Source of the DNA: Pseudomonas sp.
Lineage (GTDB): Bacteria; Pseudomonadota; Gammaproteobacteria; Pseudomonadales; Pseudomonadaceae
Assembly (NCBI RefSeq): GCF_028293835.1
Contig: NZ_JAQGNX010000067.1
Location: 1 to 32,532, forward strand
Length of the DNA stretch: 32,532 nt
Direction of reading: 5' to 3'
The translations under genes were made by a program, and so were the position numbers. Shown here piece after piece: positions 1-7,948 of this stretch. The number at the start of each line of letters is the position of its first letter. Positions within the stretch are counted from its first letter, which is position 1. A model generated the notes under the pieces. It saw only the letters and a list, made by a program, of their open reading frames with translations. It searched no databases and had not been told where the DNA came from.

Positions 1-1762
1 TCAGGTTGTCCAGGCCTTCGATTTCCAGGATGCGGCCGGAGAAGGCGTTCTTCTTGCCTTTCTTCTCTACGGTCAACAGGCCAGCCTGGATCGCGTAGTA
101 AGGAATGGCGTGAACCAAGTCGCGCAGGGTGACGCCCGGTTGCATTTTGCCTTTGAAGCGCACCAGGATCGATTCCGGCATGTCCAGCGGCATAACGCCA
201 GTGGCCGCAGCAAAGGCAACCAGACCCGAACCTGCAGGGAACGAAATGCCCATTGGGAAACGGGTGTGAGAGTCACCGCCAGTACCGACTGTATCCGGCA
301 GCAGCATACGGTTCAGCCAGCTGTGGATGATGCCGTCGCCCGGACGCAGGGAAACGCCGCCGCGGGTCATGATGAAATCAGGCAGCGTGTGGTGAGTCTG
401 CACGTCGATCGGCTTTGGATAAGCAGCGGTGTGGCAGAAAGACTGCATGACCAGATCGGTGGAGAAACCCAGGCAAGCCAAGTCTTTCAGCTCGTCGCGG
501 GTCATCGGGCCAGTGGTGTCCTGGGAGCCGACGGTGGTCATCTTCGGCTCGCAGTACGTGCCTGGACGAACGCCCGCAACGCCGCATGCCTTGCCGACCA
601 TTTTCTGCGCCAGGGTGAAACCCTTGTCGCTGGCAACCGGTGGCTCAGGCAGCTTGAACAGGGTCGAAGGTGGCAGACCCAGTTCGGTACGGGCTTTTTC
701 GGTCAGGCCACGGCCGATGATCAACGGGATACGGCCACCCGCGCGGACTTCGTCCAAGAGCACTGGGGTCTTCATTTCGAAGGTGGCCAGGACTTCTTCG
801 CTGTCGTGTTTGGTGACTTTACCGGCGTATGGGTATACGTCGATCACGTCGCCCATGTTCATGTTGGTCACATCGAATTCGATCGGCAGTGCGCCGGCGT
901 CTTCCATGGTGTTGTAGAAGATTGGAGCGATTTTGTTACCGAAGCAGAAACCGCCAGCGCGCTTGTTCGGCACGTTAGGGACGTCGTCGCCGAAGAACCA
1001 CAACACTGAGTTAGTGGCGGATTTACGCGACGAACCGGTACCGACCACATCGCCAACGTAGGCAATAGGGAAGCCTTCGCCGCGCATGCGCTCGATTTGC
1101 TTCATCGGGCCGATGGCGCCTTGTTGATCCGGTTCGATGCCATCACGGGCCATTTTCAGCATGGCGAGTGCGTGCAGCGGGATATCCGGGCGCGACCAGG
1201 CATCAGGCGCTGGGGACAGGTCATCGGTATTGGTTTCGCCGGTGACTTTGAACACGCGCAGGCTGATTTTGTCGGCCAGGGTAGGGCGGTTCTGGAACCA
1301 TTCACCGTCCGCCCACGATTGCAGGACTTCTTTGGCGTGAATGTTGCCGTTCTTGGCTTTCTCGGCCACGTCGTGGAACGCGTCGAACATCAACAGTGTG
1401 TGCTTGAGTGCCTTGGCGGACTCTGGAGCCAACACGGCGTCGTCCAGCAGGTCGACCAGCGTGACGATGTTGTAGCCACCTTGCATGGTGCCCAACAGTT
1501 TGACGGCGTGTTTTTTGTCGATCAGCGGGGAGGTGACTTCGCCTTTCGCCACAGCGGACAGAAAGCCAGCCTTAACGTAAGCGGCTTCATCAACGCCTGG
1601 TGGAACGCGGTTGGTAATCAGGTCAAGAAGGAATGCTTCTTCGCCAGCCGGGGGGGTCTTCAGCAGCTCGATCAAGCCTGCGGTTTGTTCGGCGTTAAGC
1701 GGCTGGGGCACGATACCCTGGACGGCACGCTCTTCGATGTGTTTACGGTAGGCTTCAAGCAC
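1..1762 (-). CDS. acnB: Aconitate hydratase B (AcnB), N-terminal 587 residues; C-terminus outside the window
   Basis: AcnB is the cytosolic TCA-cycle aconitase that interconverts citrate and isocitrate; family members also act as 2-methylisocitrate dehydratases and as RNA-binding iron sensors. The reading frame is open from a GTG at 1762 to the window edge. It begins [16 protein letters not shown], with the HEAT-like alpha-helical domain 1 typical of AcnB first. Later landmarks are the [12 protein letters not shown] stretch of the swivelling domain 4, which in AcnB lies near the N-terminus, then [17 protein letters not shown] and the [11 protein letters not shown] motif. The [4Fe-4S] cysteine ligands expected near the C-terminus are not in the window. 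The family is about 865 residues long, so roughly one third is missing at the edge. The GTG start is supported by a GGGTAAT stretch just upstream and by the family N-terminus. A large nested inverted repeat sits 119 to 256 bases upstream of the start codon. Confidence 0.97.
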   Translation of the reverse strand, partial: MLEAYRKHIEERAVQGIVPQPLNAEQTAGLIELLKTPPAGEEAFLLDLITNRVPPGVDEAAYVKAGFLSAVAKGEVTSPLIDKKHAVKLLGTMQGGYNIVTLVDLLDDAVLAPESAKALKHTLLMFDAFHDVAEKAKNGNIHAKEVLQSWADGEWFQNRPTLADKISLRVFKVTGETNTDDLSPAPDAWSRPDIPLHALAMLKMARDGIEPDQQGAIGPMKQIERMRGEGFPIAYVGDVVGTGSSRKSATNSVLWFFGDDVPNVPNKRAGGFCFGNKIAPIFYNTMEDAGALPIEFDVTNMNMGDVIDVYPYAGKVTKHDSEEVLATFEMKTPVLLDEVRAGGRIPLIIGRGLTEKARTELGLPPSTLFKLPEPPVASDKGFTLAQKMVGKACGVAGVRPGTYCEPKMTTVGSQDTTGPMTRDELKDLACLGFSTDLVMQSFCHTAAYPKPIDVQTHHTLPDFIMTRGGVSLRPGDGIIHSWLNRMLLPDTVGTGGDSHTRFPMGISFPAGSGLVAFAAATGVMPLDMPESILVRFKGKMQPGVTLRDLVHAIPYYAIQAGLLTVEKKGKKNAFSGRILEIEGLDNL

Positions 1763-2127
1763 AGTTATTACCCTCATCAGTGGTCCCAAATGGGTGTCCG
1801 GGACGCTCATCCCGAAATAACTCGCACGCTGCACGATGAGGCTTTTGAGCCCCTTGGTCAGAGAAACGGTTATTCCCTACAGAAGCTGTTTTCAAAGTTT
1901 GACGCCTGCAGGACGGCTGATGAGTGTCGACTCAGGGGGATTTCACGAGGAATTCCTGGGTCGACACCGGACTGCGGGGTTACTTAACTGTGCTCGTGAC
2001 GCTTTGAAAACAGCTTCTAACGGACATTGGCGCCTTAAAAGGCTCGCTGATTCTACGGCAAAAATCGGTTTAAGGTAAGGTAAGCCCACCACGTCGAAGG
2101 GTGACCCTCGTTAGACAAAGGGATAAC
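1763..2127. other. acnB / DUF1289 divergent intergenic region
   Basis: This 365-base stretch separates the divergent acnB and DUF1289 genes. It holds a concentric pair of inverted repeats (1881-2018) and short reading frames that resemble nothing I know. No strong sigma-70 promoter stands out. TTGAAA, a fair -35, occurs inside both outer arms of the repeat, facing away from the centre on each strand, but the -10 boxes at the right distance are poor. The acnB leader is therefore probably long and structured. Confidence 0.6.
1881..2018. repeat. Nested inverted repeat upstream of acnB
   Basis: Outer arms AGAAGCTGTTTTCAAAG (1881-1897) and CTTTGAAAACAGCTTCT (2002-2018) are perfect 17-base inverted copies. 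Almost concentric with them is an inner pair, GTGTCGACTCAGG (1924-1936) and CCTGGGTCGACAC (1955-1967), with 12 of 13 positions complementary. The remaining position is a G:U wobble in plus-strand RNA and an A:C mismatch in minus-strand RNA. No target-site duplication is visible at the outer ends. It could be a divergent regulatory site, a leader RNA structure or a MITE-like element; the sequence alone does not decide. Confidence 0.8.
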
Positions 2128-2244
2128 ATGCGCATCTGTTTCGCCTGTCGCCGTCGTATTTCCTATGTCAAATCAAACCATCAAAACCCCATGCGTTGGC
2201 CTCTGCTCTACTGTTTACGGGGATCTGGTGTGCCGTGGCTGTAA
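2128..2244 (+). CDS. Possible 38-residue upstream ORF overlapping the DUF1289 start
   Basis: ATG at 2128 follows a good ribosome-binding site (AAGGGA, then TAAC) and opens a 38-codon frame starting MRICFACRRRISYV and ending TAA at 2242-2244. It overlaps the first 80 bases of the DUF1289 gene in another frame. The DUF1289 ATG at 2165 has no visible Shine-Dalgarno sequence, so translation of this small frame could deliver ribosomes to it. The peptide has a CxxC and many basic residues but matches nothing I recognise. It may be only a leader, or chance. Confidence 0.3.
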   Translation: MRICFACRRRISYVKSNHQNPMRWPLLYCLRGSGVPWL

Positions 2245-2635
2245 GCGTTTTCACCATGAAGTGATCAATTGGAATGGTTACAACGAGGAGGAAAAACGTG
2301 CGGTGTGGCTGCGTCTGGAGCAATTGTTGGTGCAAGTGATGGCGGGCAAGCTTCAGGTTTTTGACGCGGGCAAGCTGCGGCAGCAGTTGGAACAACGCAA
2401 AATCCGTTTTGTGCCTCATCAATCGGTTTATTGCTGGGCATACCAGTTGATCGCTCGCGGTGCGCGGGTAATTACCCAGTTGGATGCCTATGGCGTGGTG
2501 TTGATGCCGGAATTTCGCGGCTGGAGCTTACCTGATCTGCGTGATGTTATTGATCGTGAGTTTTTTCTACTGTCTGAGGCCCATTACGAGCGGTATATCG
2601 CGCCGGGGTTTTTGAGGGATGCGTTTGGCGGGTGA
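2165..2635 (+). CDS. DUF1289 domain protein
   Basis: A 156-residue cytosolic protein with no signal peptide or membrane segment. The N-terminal 50 residues carry the DUF1289 pattern: TPCVGLCS, then VCRGCKR, then a conserved WNGYNEEEK segment. The cysteines (PC..LC...C..C) look like a small metal-binding knuckle. The remaining 100 residues (SVYCWAYQLIARG, then a C-terminal YERYIAPGFLRDAF) form the extended version common in Pseudomonas. Its function is unknown. The gene stands alone, divergent from acnB and convergent with the stress-protein gene, with a REP pair just past its stop. The ATG at 2165 gives the family N-terminus but lacks a clear ribosome-binding site. Confidence 0.85.
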   Translation: MSNQTIKTPCVGLCSTVYGDLVCRGCKRFHHEVINWNGYNEEEKRAVWLRLEQLLVQVMAGKLQVFDAGKLRQQLEQRKIRFVPHQSVYCWAYQLIARGARVITQLDAYGVVLMPEFRGWSLPDLRDVIDREFFLLSEAHYERYIAPGFLRDAFGG

Positions 2636-2654
2636 GGGTTGTCCCGCAAAAATT

Positions 2655-2728
2655 CTGTAGCCAACGTGTTGGCGAGACAATTTGCTGGGTATATCTGGTT
2701 AGGCGCTTCGCCAACACGTTGGCTGCAG
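2655..2728. repeat. REP inverted pair (CCAACGTGTTGGCGA family)
   Basis: Arms at 2655-2675 and 2708-2728 are inverted copies (20 of 21 bases), each built round CCAACGTGTTGGCGA. They lie 20 bases past the DUF1289 stop and before the convergent stress-protein gene. Related pairs occur at 9543, 14106 and 22423. These are Pseudomonas REP/BIME-like elements and may stop transcription in both directions. Confidence 0.88.
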
Positions 2729-2800
2729 AGGTTTTGATCTGCCTTTTGGAGGCCGGATATACACACCAGAAACGGGGCCAATACATTCAGGTTTGTGATT

Positions 2801-3652
2801 TCAGCTTTTTAAGGCCAACGCCTCCAAATGCGCAATTACTCCGTCAGTCTTCAACACCAACACATCGCTCTCCACTGAATCCAATATCACTTCCGCCGTA
2901 TTTCCGATCAACGCGCCCGATAGGCCGGTACGCCCAACGGTGCCGATGATCGTGACGGCTGCTTTGAGAATGTGCGCGGTGTGCGGAATCAGTACGTCTG
3001 CCGGCCCTTCGGCGACGTGGAGGTGACTGTCGTCGACGTCGAATTCGCTCTGGAACGCCAGGCACTGCTCGCGGTAACGGGCTTCGATGTGGCTGGCGGG
3101 GTCGGCGGCGGTGAGCATGGGCAAGGGGTGGGCGGCGATCACGTGCAGCTGGCCTTTGGTCAATGCAGCGATTTCGAAGCCATGATCGATGATGCTGTAA
3201 TGCAACGCCCGGTGTTCTCCATCGGAACTGCCTACGTCCACTGCCGCTAAAATTACCCCGCCGTTCCATGACGTTGCGGTCTTGACCATTAACACCGCGC
3301 TGGGGCACAACCGTAGCAGTTTCCAGTCATCCGGTGTCAGCAGCGCCTTTTTAAGCGGGTTATCGGGAAAGTGCTGCTTGATCACTAAACCGCAATTTTC
3401 CGCCTGTTGTACGTCAATGATCGTTTGGTGGGGACTGTCGTTCCACGCTTGCTGAGCGGTGGCGTTGAAGTCGGCTTTGAGCAAATCCTCGGTCAGTTCC
3501 TCTAATAGCAACGAGTGATCGTGTTTTTTATCGCAGATCAGCAAGTGCAGGTGCGCTTGCGTCACACAGGCAATCAGCTTGGCACGGGTAAGCGCCAGGC
3601 TTTCGGCGTCGTGAGGCTCGATGATCACTAGGATGCTGCGAACGGCGTGCAT
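2801..3652 (-). CDS. Tandem-domain universal stress protein (UspA family)
   Basis: A 283-residue soluble protein made of two UspA-type domains, as in E. coli UspE. The first begins MHAVRSILVIIEPHDAESLALTRA (beta strand then helix). The second begins near residue 130 with WNGGVILAAVDVG and ends with the nucleotide-loop pattern IIGTVGRTGLSGALIGNTAEVILD, followed by SDVLVLK. The G-x2-G-x9-G(S/T/N) pattern in domain 2 fits ATP binding; domain 1 lacks a clear copy. An ATG 33 bases further upstream is in frame, but I chose the one at 3652 because GAGG lies 8 bases before it and the protein then starts at the first beta strand. Such proteins accumulate under stress or growth arrest; a specific role cannot be read here. 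Confidence 0.9.
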   Translation of the reverse strand: MHAVRSILVIIEPHDAESLALTRAKLIACVTQAHLHLLICDKKHDHSLLLEELTEDLLKADFNATAQQAWNDSPHQTIIDVQQAENCGLVIKQHFPDNPLKKALLTPDDWKLLRLCPSAVLMVKTATSWNGGVILAAVDVGSSDGEHRALHYSIIDHGFEIAALTKGQLHVIAAHPLPMLTAADPASHIEARYREQCLAFQSEFDVDDSHLHVAEGPADVLIPHTAHILKAAVTIIGTVGRTGLSGALIGNTAEVILDSVESDVLVLKTDGVIAHLEALALKS

Positions 3653-3770
3653 GGGCAGAACCTCGGCCGGTGGCGATAGACACAACTATAGATGCAGTCA
3701 GCGCACTCGGTAGTTGATTCATATCAGGATAAATCCGCTACCTGGCGCTGGTTCAATCCCGTGGCGCTCG

Positions 3771-3776
3771 TATAAT
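3771..3776 (+). promoter_or_regulatory. Perfect -10 box (TATAAT) for miaE
   Basis: TATAAT at 3771-3776 overlaps the upstream in-frame ATG at 3775, so that ATG cannot be on a transcript starting from this box. Transcription would begin near 3783, leaving the ATG at 3811 as the start. The -35 region is weak (no TTGACA-like hexamer at 16-18 bases). Confidence 0.6.
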
Positions 3777-3810
3777 GCTGCGCTTTGCCCACCCGGCCGA
3801 CTGTGAGCCT

Positions 3811-4473
3811 ATGCAACTTACCCCCGTTATCGACTCCATACCGCCAGCCGCCAAGGTTTCTCGAGTCCCTGTGCTGCCGGAAATCCACGAGTTCCTAGGC
3901 TGCCGCACACCCGACGCCTGGGTTGAGGCCGCGCTGGCCGATCAGGAAACACTGCTGCTTGATCACAAAAATTGTGAATTCAAGGCGGCCAGCACCGCGA
4001 TGAGCATGATCGCCAAATACGGCTCCTACTCGGATCTGGTGCTGATGATGTCGCGGCTGGCCCGGGAAGAATTGGTGCACCACGAGCAAGTGGTGCGCTT
4101 GATGAAGAAGCGCAAAGTCGAATGGCGCTCGCTGTCGGCCAGCCGTTACGCGTCAGGCCTGCGGTCTGCGGTACGCAGTCATGAACCGGTTAAGCTGAGC
4201 GATACGTTGGTGGTCGGCGCGTTTATCGAAGCGCGCAGTTGCGAGCGCTTTGAAGCCCTGGTCCCTCATCTGGACGAAGAATTGGGACGCTTCTATCACG
4301 GCTTGTTGAAAAGCGAAGCGCGGCATTTTCAGGGTTACCTGAAATTGGCTTATCAATATGGCGATGCTGCCGACGTGGCGCAAACCATCGACAAGGTTCG
4401 GGTGCTAGAGGCCGGCTTGATCGACAGCCCTGACACCGAATTCCGGTTTCATAGTGGTGTTCCTTCCGCCTGA
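3811..4473 (+). CDS. miaE: tRNA-(ms2io6A) hydroxylase MiaE
   Basis: MiaE is a non-heme diiron monooxygenase that hydroxylates the isopentenyl side chain of 2-methylthio-N6-isopentenyladenosine at tRNA position 37. The 220-residue protein is a ferritin-like helical bundle without signal or membrane segments. Diiron-type ligands are visible as DHKNCEFKAASTAMS, SRLAREELVHHEQV, VGAFIEARSCERFEAL and LKSEARHFQGYL, that is, Glu/ExxH pairs in successive helices. The start at 3811 was preferred over the in-frame ATG at 3775 because the latter lies inside a TATAAT box. The gene stands alone and is followed by a perfect 27-base palindrome. Its length and motifs fit the family as found in Pseudomonas. 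Confidence 0.93.
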   Translation: MQLTPVIDSIPPAAKVSRVPVLPEIHEFLGCRTPDAWVEAALADQETLLLDHKNCEFKAASTAMSMIAKYGSYSDLVLMMSRLAREELVHHEQVVRLMKKRKVEWRSLSASRYASGLRSAVRSHEPVKLSDTLVVGAFIEARSCERFEALVPHLDEELGRFYHGLLKSEARHFQGYLKLAYQYGDAADVAQTIDKVRVLEAGLIDSPDTEFRFHSGVPSA

Positions 4474-4491
4474 TCATAAGTGCCCCTGATA

Positions 4492-4547
4492 TGTAGGAGA
4501 TGCCGAAGGCTGCGATCGGTCGATCGCAGCCTTCGGCATCTCCTACA
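4492..4547. repeat. Perfect palindrome, 27-base arms, 2-base centre
   Basis: Bases 4492-4518 and 4521-4547 are exact reverse complements separated by GT. The core is TGCCGAAGGCTGCGATCG. The ends (TGTAGGAG / CTCCTACA) are of the GTAGGAG type also seen on the window's other REPs, but the core is different. It lies 18 bases after miaE. There is no T-run, so it is a REP-type hairpin rather than a classic intrinsic terminator, though it may protect the 3' end of the miaE mRNA. Confidence 0.92.
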
Positions 4548-4600
4548 GAGGCATGCACTCCCTCATTCGTCGCCTTAAAACAAAGCTTCCTATTTAATGC

Positions 4601-4655
4601 TTGGCCATTTGCTGCCTAAGCAGTAACATTCTGTCATCTTTACTGCCTAGGCAGC
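4601..4655 (+). promoter_or_regulatory. Efflux-operon promoter with twin MarR-type operators
   Basis: TTGGCC (4601-4606), 17 bases, then TAACAT (4624-4629) makes a reasonable sigma-70 promoter with transcription from about 4636. Two near-identical dyads, CTGCCTAAGCAG (within 4611-4624) and CTGCCTAGGCAG (within 4642-4655), have centres 31 bases apart, about three helical turns. The first lies between -35 and -10 and the second just past the start point. Both are placed to block RNA polymerase, so autorepression by the adjacent MarR protein is the natural reading. Confidence 0.68.
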
Positions 4656-4669
4656 CTTTTGGTGATTCG

Positions 4670-5158
4670 ATGAAACACTTCACTCCCGAGAATTTCCATG
4701 CGGGCCTCATGGGCCTGTTGATCGGACGGGTTGATAGCCTGAAAAACCGCATCCTCGACACCCATCTGGTGCCGTACGGCGTGACGTCCTCTCAATTCAA
4801 AGTGCTGATCATCGTCGGCCAGTTTGGCTCCGACACACCGGTTGAACTATGTCGGCATCTGTCGCTCGACAGTGGGTCGATGACGCGGATGATCGACCGT
4901 CTCGAGCAAAAAGAGTTGCTGGTGCGCATCCGCTCGGAAACTGACCGCCGTCAGGTCAAGCTAGCGCTGACCGAAGAGGGCCAGAAACTTGCGGGCTTGC
5001 TGCCAATGATTGGCTCCGACGCGATGAACGATTTGTTCAGCTCGCTCGACACCGTGGAAGTGAAAAATCTGGAGCAGATTCTGACAAAGATGCTAGTGGC
5101 CGCTGACGATCAAATCACCATCGCGCGCCTGGGCTTTAACCAAGTGGGTGCGAAATGA
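4670..5158 (+). CDS. MarR-family transcriptional regulator of the efflux operon
   Basis: A 162-residue winged-helix regulator. After an N-terminal helix (GLLIGRVDSLKNRILDTHLVPYGVTSSQFKVL) come the recognition region PVELCRHLSLDSGSMTRMIDRLEQKELLVR and the wing SETDRRQVKLALTEEG, all typical of MarR/EmrR. It should bind DNA as a dimer and release it when a phenolic or lipophilic ligand binds. In-frame alternative starts upstream lie inside the operator region, so the ATG at 4670 (MKHFTPENFHAGL) is the sensible start. Its stop overlaps the outer-membrane gene (ATGA), so the regulator is co-transcribed with the pump it probably controls. Twin dyads just upstream are the likely binding sites. Confidence 0.92.
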   Translation: MKHFTPENFHAGLMGLLIGRVDSLKNRILDTHLVPYGVTSSQFKVLIIVGQFGSDTPVELCRHLSLDSGSMTRMIDRLEQKELLVRIRSETDRRQVKLALTEEGQKLAGLLPMIGSDAMNDLFSSLDTVEVKNLEQILTKMLVAADDQITIARLGFNQVGAK

Positions 5159-6648
5159 ATAGCTCGACGTTGCGAAGCTCATTGAGGCCAGCATTTGTTC
5201 TGGTCGGTATCGCCATGGGCTTGGCCGGTTGTGCCAGCTACAGCGGTCTGGACGCAAAGGGCGTGCGTGTGGATGCGCAAAACCTGAAAACTGCGCAAAG
5301 CTTCAAGGACGTCAAACTCTCGCCAGCGGCCTGGCCAAAAAGTGATTGGTGGAAAAGCCTTGGCGATCCGCAACTCGACGGTTTGATCACCGAGGCCTTG
5401 CGCGACAGCCCCGATATGCAGATCGCCAGTGCTCGTGCGCATCAGGCCAGTGCCGCGGCGTATGCCGCCAACGCGCAACGCACGCCGACTGTGGATGCCC
5501 AGGCTGGTATCACGCGTTCCCGTTTGGCTGCGGATCAGAGCCCGACGGGTGAGGGCGGCCTTTATGACACGGTGCGTAACGTCGGTTTGAATTTTAGTTA
5601 CAACTTCGATTTGTGGGGCGGCCAACGCGCCACCTGGGAAGCTGCGTTGGGTCAGGCCCGTGCTGCTGAAATCGACCAGCAATCGGCGCGTCTGACACTC
5701 GCCGCCGATGTGGCGCGGGCTTACAGCGACCTCGGTCAGGCCCACGTCGTATACGATCTGGCCACTGATGACCTTAAACGTACGCGGCAAATGCTTGATT
5801 TGGGCAATCGCCGTTTGGCCTCGGGCATCGACAGCCGCTTTCAGTTCCAGCAAACCCAGAGTTTGGAAGCCGCCTCCGAAGCGCAATTGATCGACGCCGA
5901 AAAACGCCTGCGCAGCGCGAAAATCAGCTTGGCGGTGTTGTTGGGCAAAGGCCCGGACCGTGGCGATGAAATCACCCGTCCAAAGGTGCTAACACCGGGA
6001 GCGGTGGCACTGCCGTCGTCGTTGCCGGCGGAATTGTTGGGCCGTCGTCCTGACCTGGTAGCGGCACGCTGGCGCGTTGAAGCGGCGAGCAAAAATATTG
6101 TCGCCGGCAAGACCAATTTCTATCCCAACCTGAACCTGAGTGCTGCAGTGGGCACCGAGTCGTTGTTGGGCGATGCCATGTTCGGCTCGGCCAGCCGCTT
6201 CTTTAATATAGCGCCGGCTATATCGCTGCCGATCTTCGACGGTGGCCGGCTGCGTGCTGATCTTGATGCGCGCGATGCCGATTACGACCTGGCAGTGGGG
6301 CAGTACAACAAAAGCCTGATTCAAGCATTGGGCGACGTCAGCGACACCTTGTCTCAACTGCGCTCCATCAGTCGTCAGATCGATGCCCAGCAGCGCGCCA
6401 CTGACATTGCTCAAGCCTCTTATGACACGGGGTCGCAACGTTACGGCTCCGGCATCGGTAACTATGTCGATGTGTTGACCATCGAGCAACAATTGCTTCA
6501 GTCCCAACGCCAATTGGCCGACCTCACCGCCGAACGGATCGACCTCTCAATTCAGTTGATGCAGGCCTTGGGCGGCGGCTTTCAAAGCAGCTCTGCTGAC
6601 CAGAACGCCGGCCCGGGTACCCCTTCAACCGCTTCGCAGACTGAATAA
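5155..6648 (+). CDS. Outer-membrane efflux lipoprotein (NodT/OprM family)
   Basis: A 497-residue outer-membrane channel of the TolC superfamily, NodT subclass. The N-terminus is a lipoprotein signal with lipobox LAGC (lipidated Cys26). Two outer-membrane-efflux-protein repeats follow, each with a long helical hairpin: DSPDMQIASARAHQASAAAYAANAQ starts the first and RRPDLVAARWRVEAASKNI starts the second. Conserved LGGGF lies near the end, before a Ser/Gln-rich tail. It would form the trimeric exit duct for the EmrA/EmrB pair encoded next. It overlaps the regulator by 4 bases and is 15 bases before the adaptor gene, so the set is clearly one operon. Confidence 0.94.
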   Translation: MNSSTLRSSLRPAFVLVGIAMGLAGCASYSGLDAKGVRVDAQNLKTAQSFKDVKLSPAAWPKSDWWKSLGDPQLDGLITEALRDSPDMQIASARAHQASAAAYAANAQRTPTVDAQAGITRSRLAADQSPTGEGGLYDTVRNVGLNFSYNFDLWGGQRATWEAALGQARAAEIDQQSARLTLAADVARAYSDLGQAHVVYDLATDDLKRTRQMLDLGNRRLASGIDSRFQFQQTQSLEAASEAQLIDAEKRLRSAKISLAVLLGKGPDRGDEITRPKVLTPGAVALPSSLPAELLGRRPDLVAARWRVEAASKNIVAGKTNFYPNLNLSAAVGTESLLGDAMFGSASRFFNIAPAISLPIFDGGRLRADLDARDADYDLAVGQYNKSLIQALGDVSDTLSQLRSISRQIDAQQRATDIAQASYDTGSQRYGSGIGNYVDVLTIEQQLLQSQRQLADLTAERIDLSIQLMQALGGGFQSSSADQNAGPGTPSTASQTE

Positions 6649-6663
6649 CTCAAGGTAATCGTC

Positions 6664-7932
6664 ATGGCTACTGCCGCTACCGAAACTGCTTCGACAAACG
6701 ACCAGAAAGATCAAAACGATCAGAAGGACAACAACGATCAGGCCCAGCAAAAAGATCAGGCGCCACCCAAGGATAACAATCCAGGCAGACGCAAGTTCTG
6801 GCTGCTGCTGGTACTGGTGGTGGTCATTGTGGCCGCGTTGGGTCTGTGGTTCTGGTATGAAAAGTACGGGCGCTGGAACGAAAGCACCGACGACGCTTAC
6901 GTGAATGGCAACGTGGTAGCGATCACGCCGCTGGTGACCGGAACGGTGGTCAGCATTGGTGCCGATGACGGCGATTTGGTCCGTGAGGGTCAAGTGCTGA
7001 TTCAGTTCGACCCAAGCGATGCCGAAGTCGGCTTGCAAAGTGCTGAGGCGAATCTGGGCAAGACTGTGCGTCAGGTGCGTGGCTTGTACAGCAATGTCGA
7101 CGGCATGAAAGCGCAGTTGGCCGCACAACGTGCTGAAGTGAAGAAAGCCCAGGATAACTACAACCGTCGGAAGAACCTGGCAGCAGGCGGAGCAATTTCT
7201 CAAGAAGAGCTGTCCCATGCTCGCGACGATTTAACCACCGCGCAAAACAGTTTGAACAATGTTCAGCAGCAGTTGGCAACCAGCTCCGCCCTGGTAGATG
7301 AGACCGTTGTGTCGTCGCACCCGGACGTCAAAGCCGCTGCCGCGCAGTTGCGTCAAGCGTATCTGGCTAACGCTCGCAGCACCTTGGTTGCGCCGGTCAC
7401 CGGGTACGTGGCCAAACGCACCGTACAGCTGGGGCAGCGGGTACAGCCGGGCACCGCGTTGATGGCAGTGATTCCGCTCAATGAAGTGTGGATTGACGCC
7501 AACTTCAAGGAAACCCAACTGGGCATGATGCGCATCGGTCAGCAGGTCGACATTGAAGCCGATCTGTATGGCAGCGATGTGAAGTACACCGGCACGGTTG
7601 ATAGCGTTGGCGCCGGTACGGGCAGTGCGTTCGCCCTGCTTCCGGCGCAGAACGCCACGGGTAACTGGATCAAGATCGTGCAGCGGATTCCGGTGCGAAT
7701 CCACGTCAATCCGGATCAACTGACCGATCATCCATTGCGCATCGGTTTGTCCACGGTGGTCGATGTCAACCTGCATGACCAGAGCGGCCCGGTGCTGGCC
7801 CAGCAGCCGCCACAGAAGCCGTTGTTCAGCACCACCATCTACAACAAGCAGTTGGCCGACGCCGATGCGCTGATTACGCAGCTGATTCATGACAACAGTG
7901 CAGCCACCAATAGCAAAACCGCGCAGCGCTGA
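6664..7932 (+). CDS. emrA: EmrA-type periplasmic adaptor of MFS efflux system (HlyD family)
   Basis: A 422-residue membrane-fusion protein. Residues 1-43 are a cytoplasmic tail very rich in Asp, Gln, Asn and Lys, with repeated DQKD/DNND units. A single membrane helix follows at about 45-65 (FWLLLVLVVVIVAALGLWFWY). Then come the TDDAYVNGNVV start and split lipoyl domain (TPLVTGTVVSIGADDGDLVREGQVL, later TLVAPVTGYVAKRTVQLGQRVQPG), a coiled-coil hairpin from about residue 120 to 220, and the EmrA/HlyD beta-barrel. It joins the inner-membrane pump to the outer-membrane factor. The tail is longer and more polar than in E. coli EmrA. A hairpin lies in the 63-base gap before the pump gene. Confidence 0.94.
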   Translation: MATAATETASTNDQKDQNDQKDNNDQAQQKDQAPPKDNNPGRRKFWLLLVLVVVIVAALGLWFWYEKYGRWNESTDDAYVNGNVVAITPLVTGTVVSIGADDGDLVREGQVLIQFDPSDAEVGLQSAEANLGKTVRQVRGLYSNVDGMKAQLAAQRAEVKKAQDNYNRRKNLAAGGAISQEELSHARDDLTTAQNSLNNVQQQLATSSALVDETVVSSHPDVKAAAAQLRQAYLANARSTLVAPVTGYVAKRTVQLGQRVQPGTALMAVIPLNEVWIDANFKETQLGMMRIGQQVDIEADLYGSDVKYTGTVDSVGAGTGSAFALLPAQNATGNWIKIVQRIPVRIHVNPDQLTDHPLRIGLSTVVDVNLHDQSGPVLAQQPPQKPLFSTTIYNKQLADADALITQLIHDNSAATNSKTAQR

Positions 7933-7948
7933 TTCGCCAATCCGTCAG

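Noticed and set aside
110..1009. 299-codon plus-strand frame opposite acnB
   Set aside because: Lies antisense to the clear aconitase frame, has no ribosome-binding site or family features; a shadow of high-GC coding DNA. Several similar long frames opposite glnS, cysS, tig, clpX, lon and ppiD were left out for the same reason.
1881..2018. Insertion sequence or CRISPR-like array upstream of acnB
   Set aside because: No transposase, no target-site duplication and only inverted, not regularly spaced direct, repeats. No CRISPR array or cas gene was seen anywhere in the window.
3775..3810. Upstream in-frame ATG start for miaE
   Set aside because: The ATG is part of a TATAAT promoter box, so a transcript from that promoter would not contain it; the 3811 start fits better.
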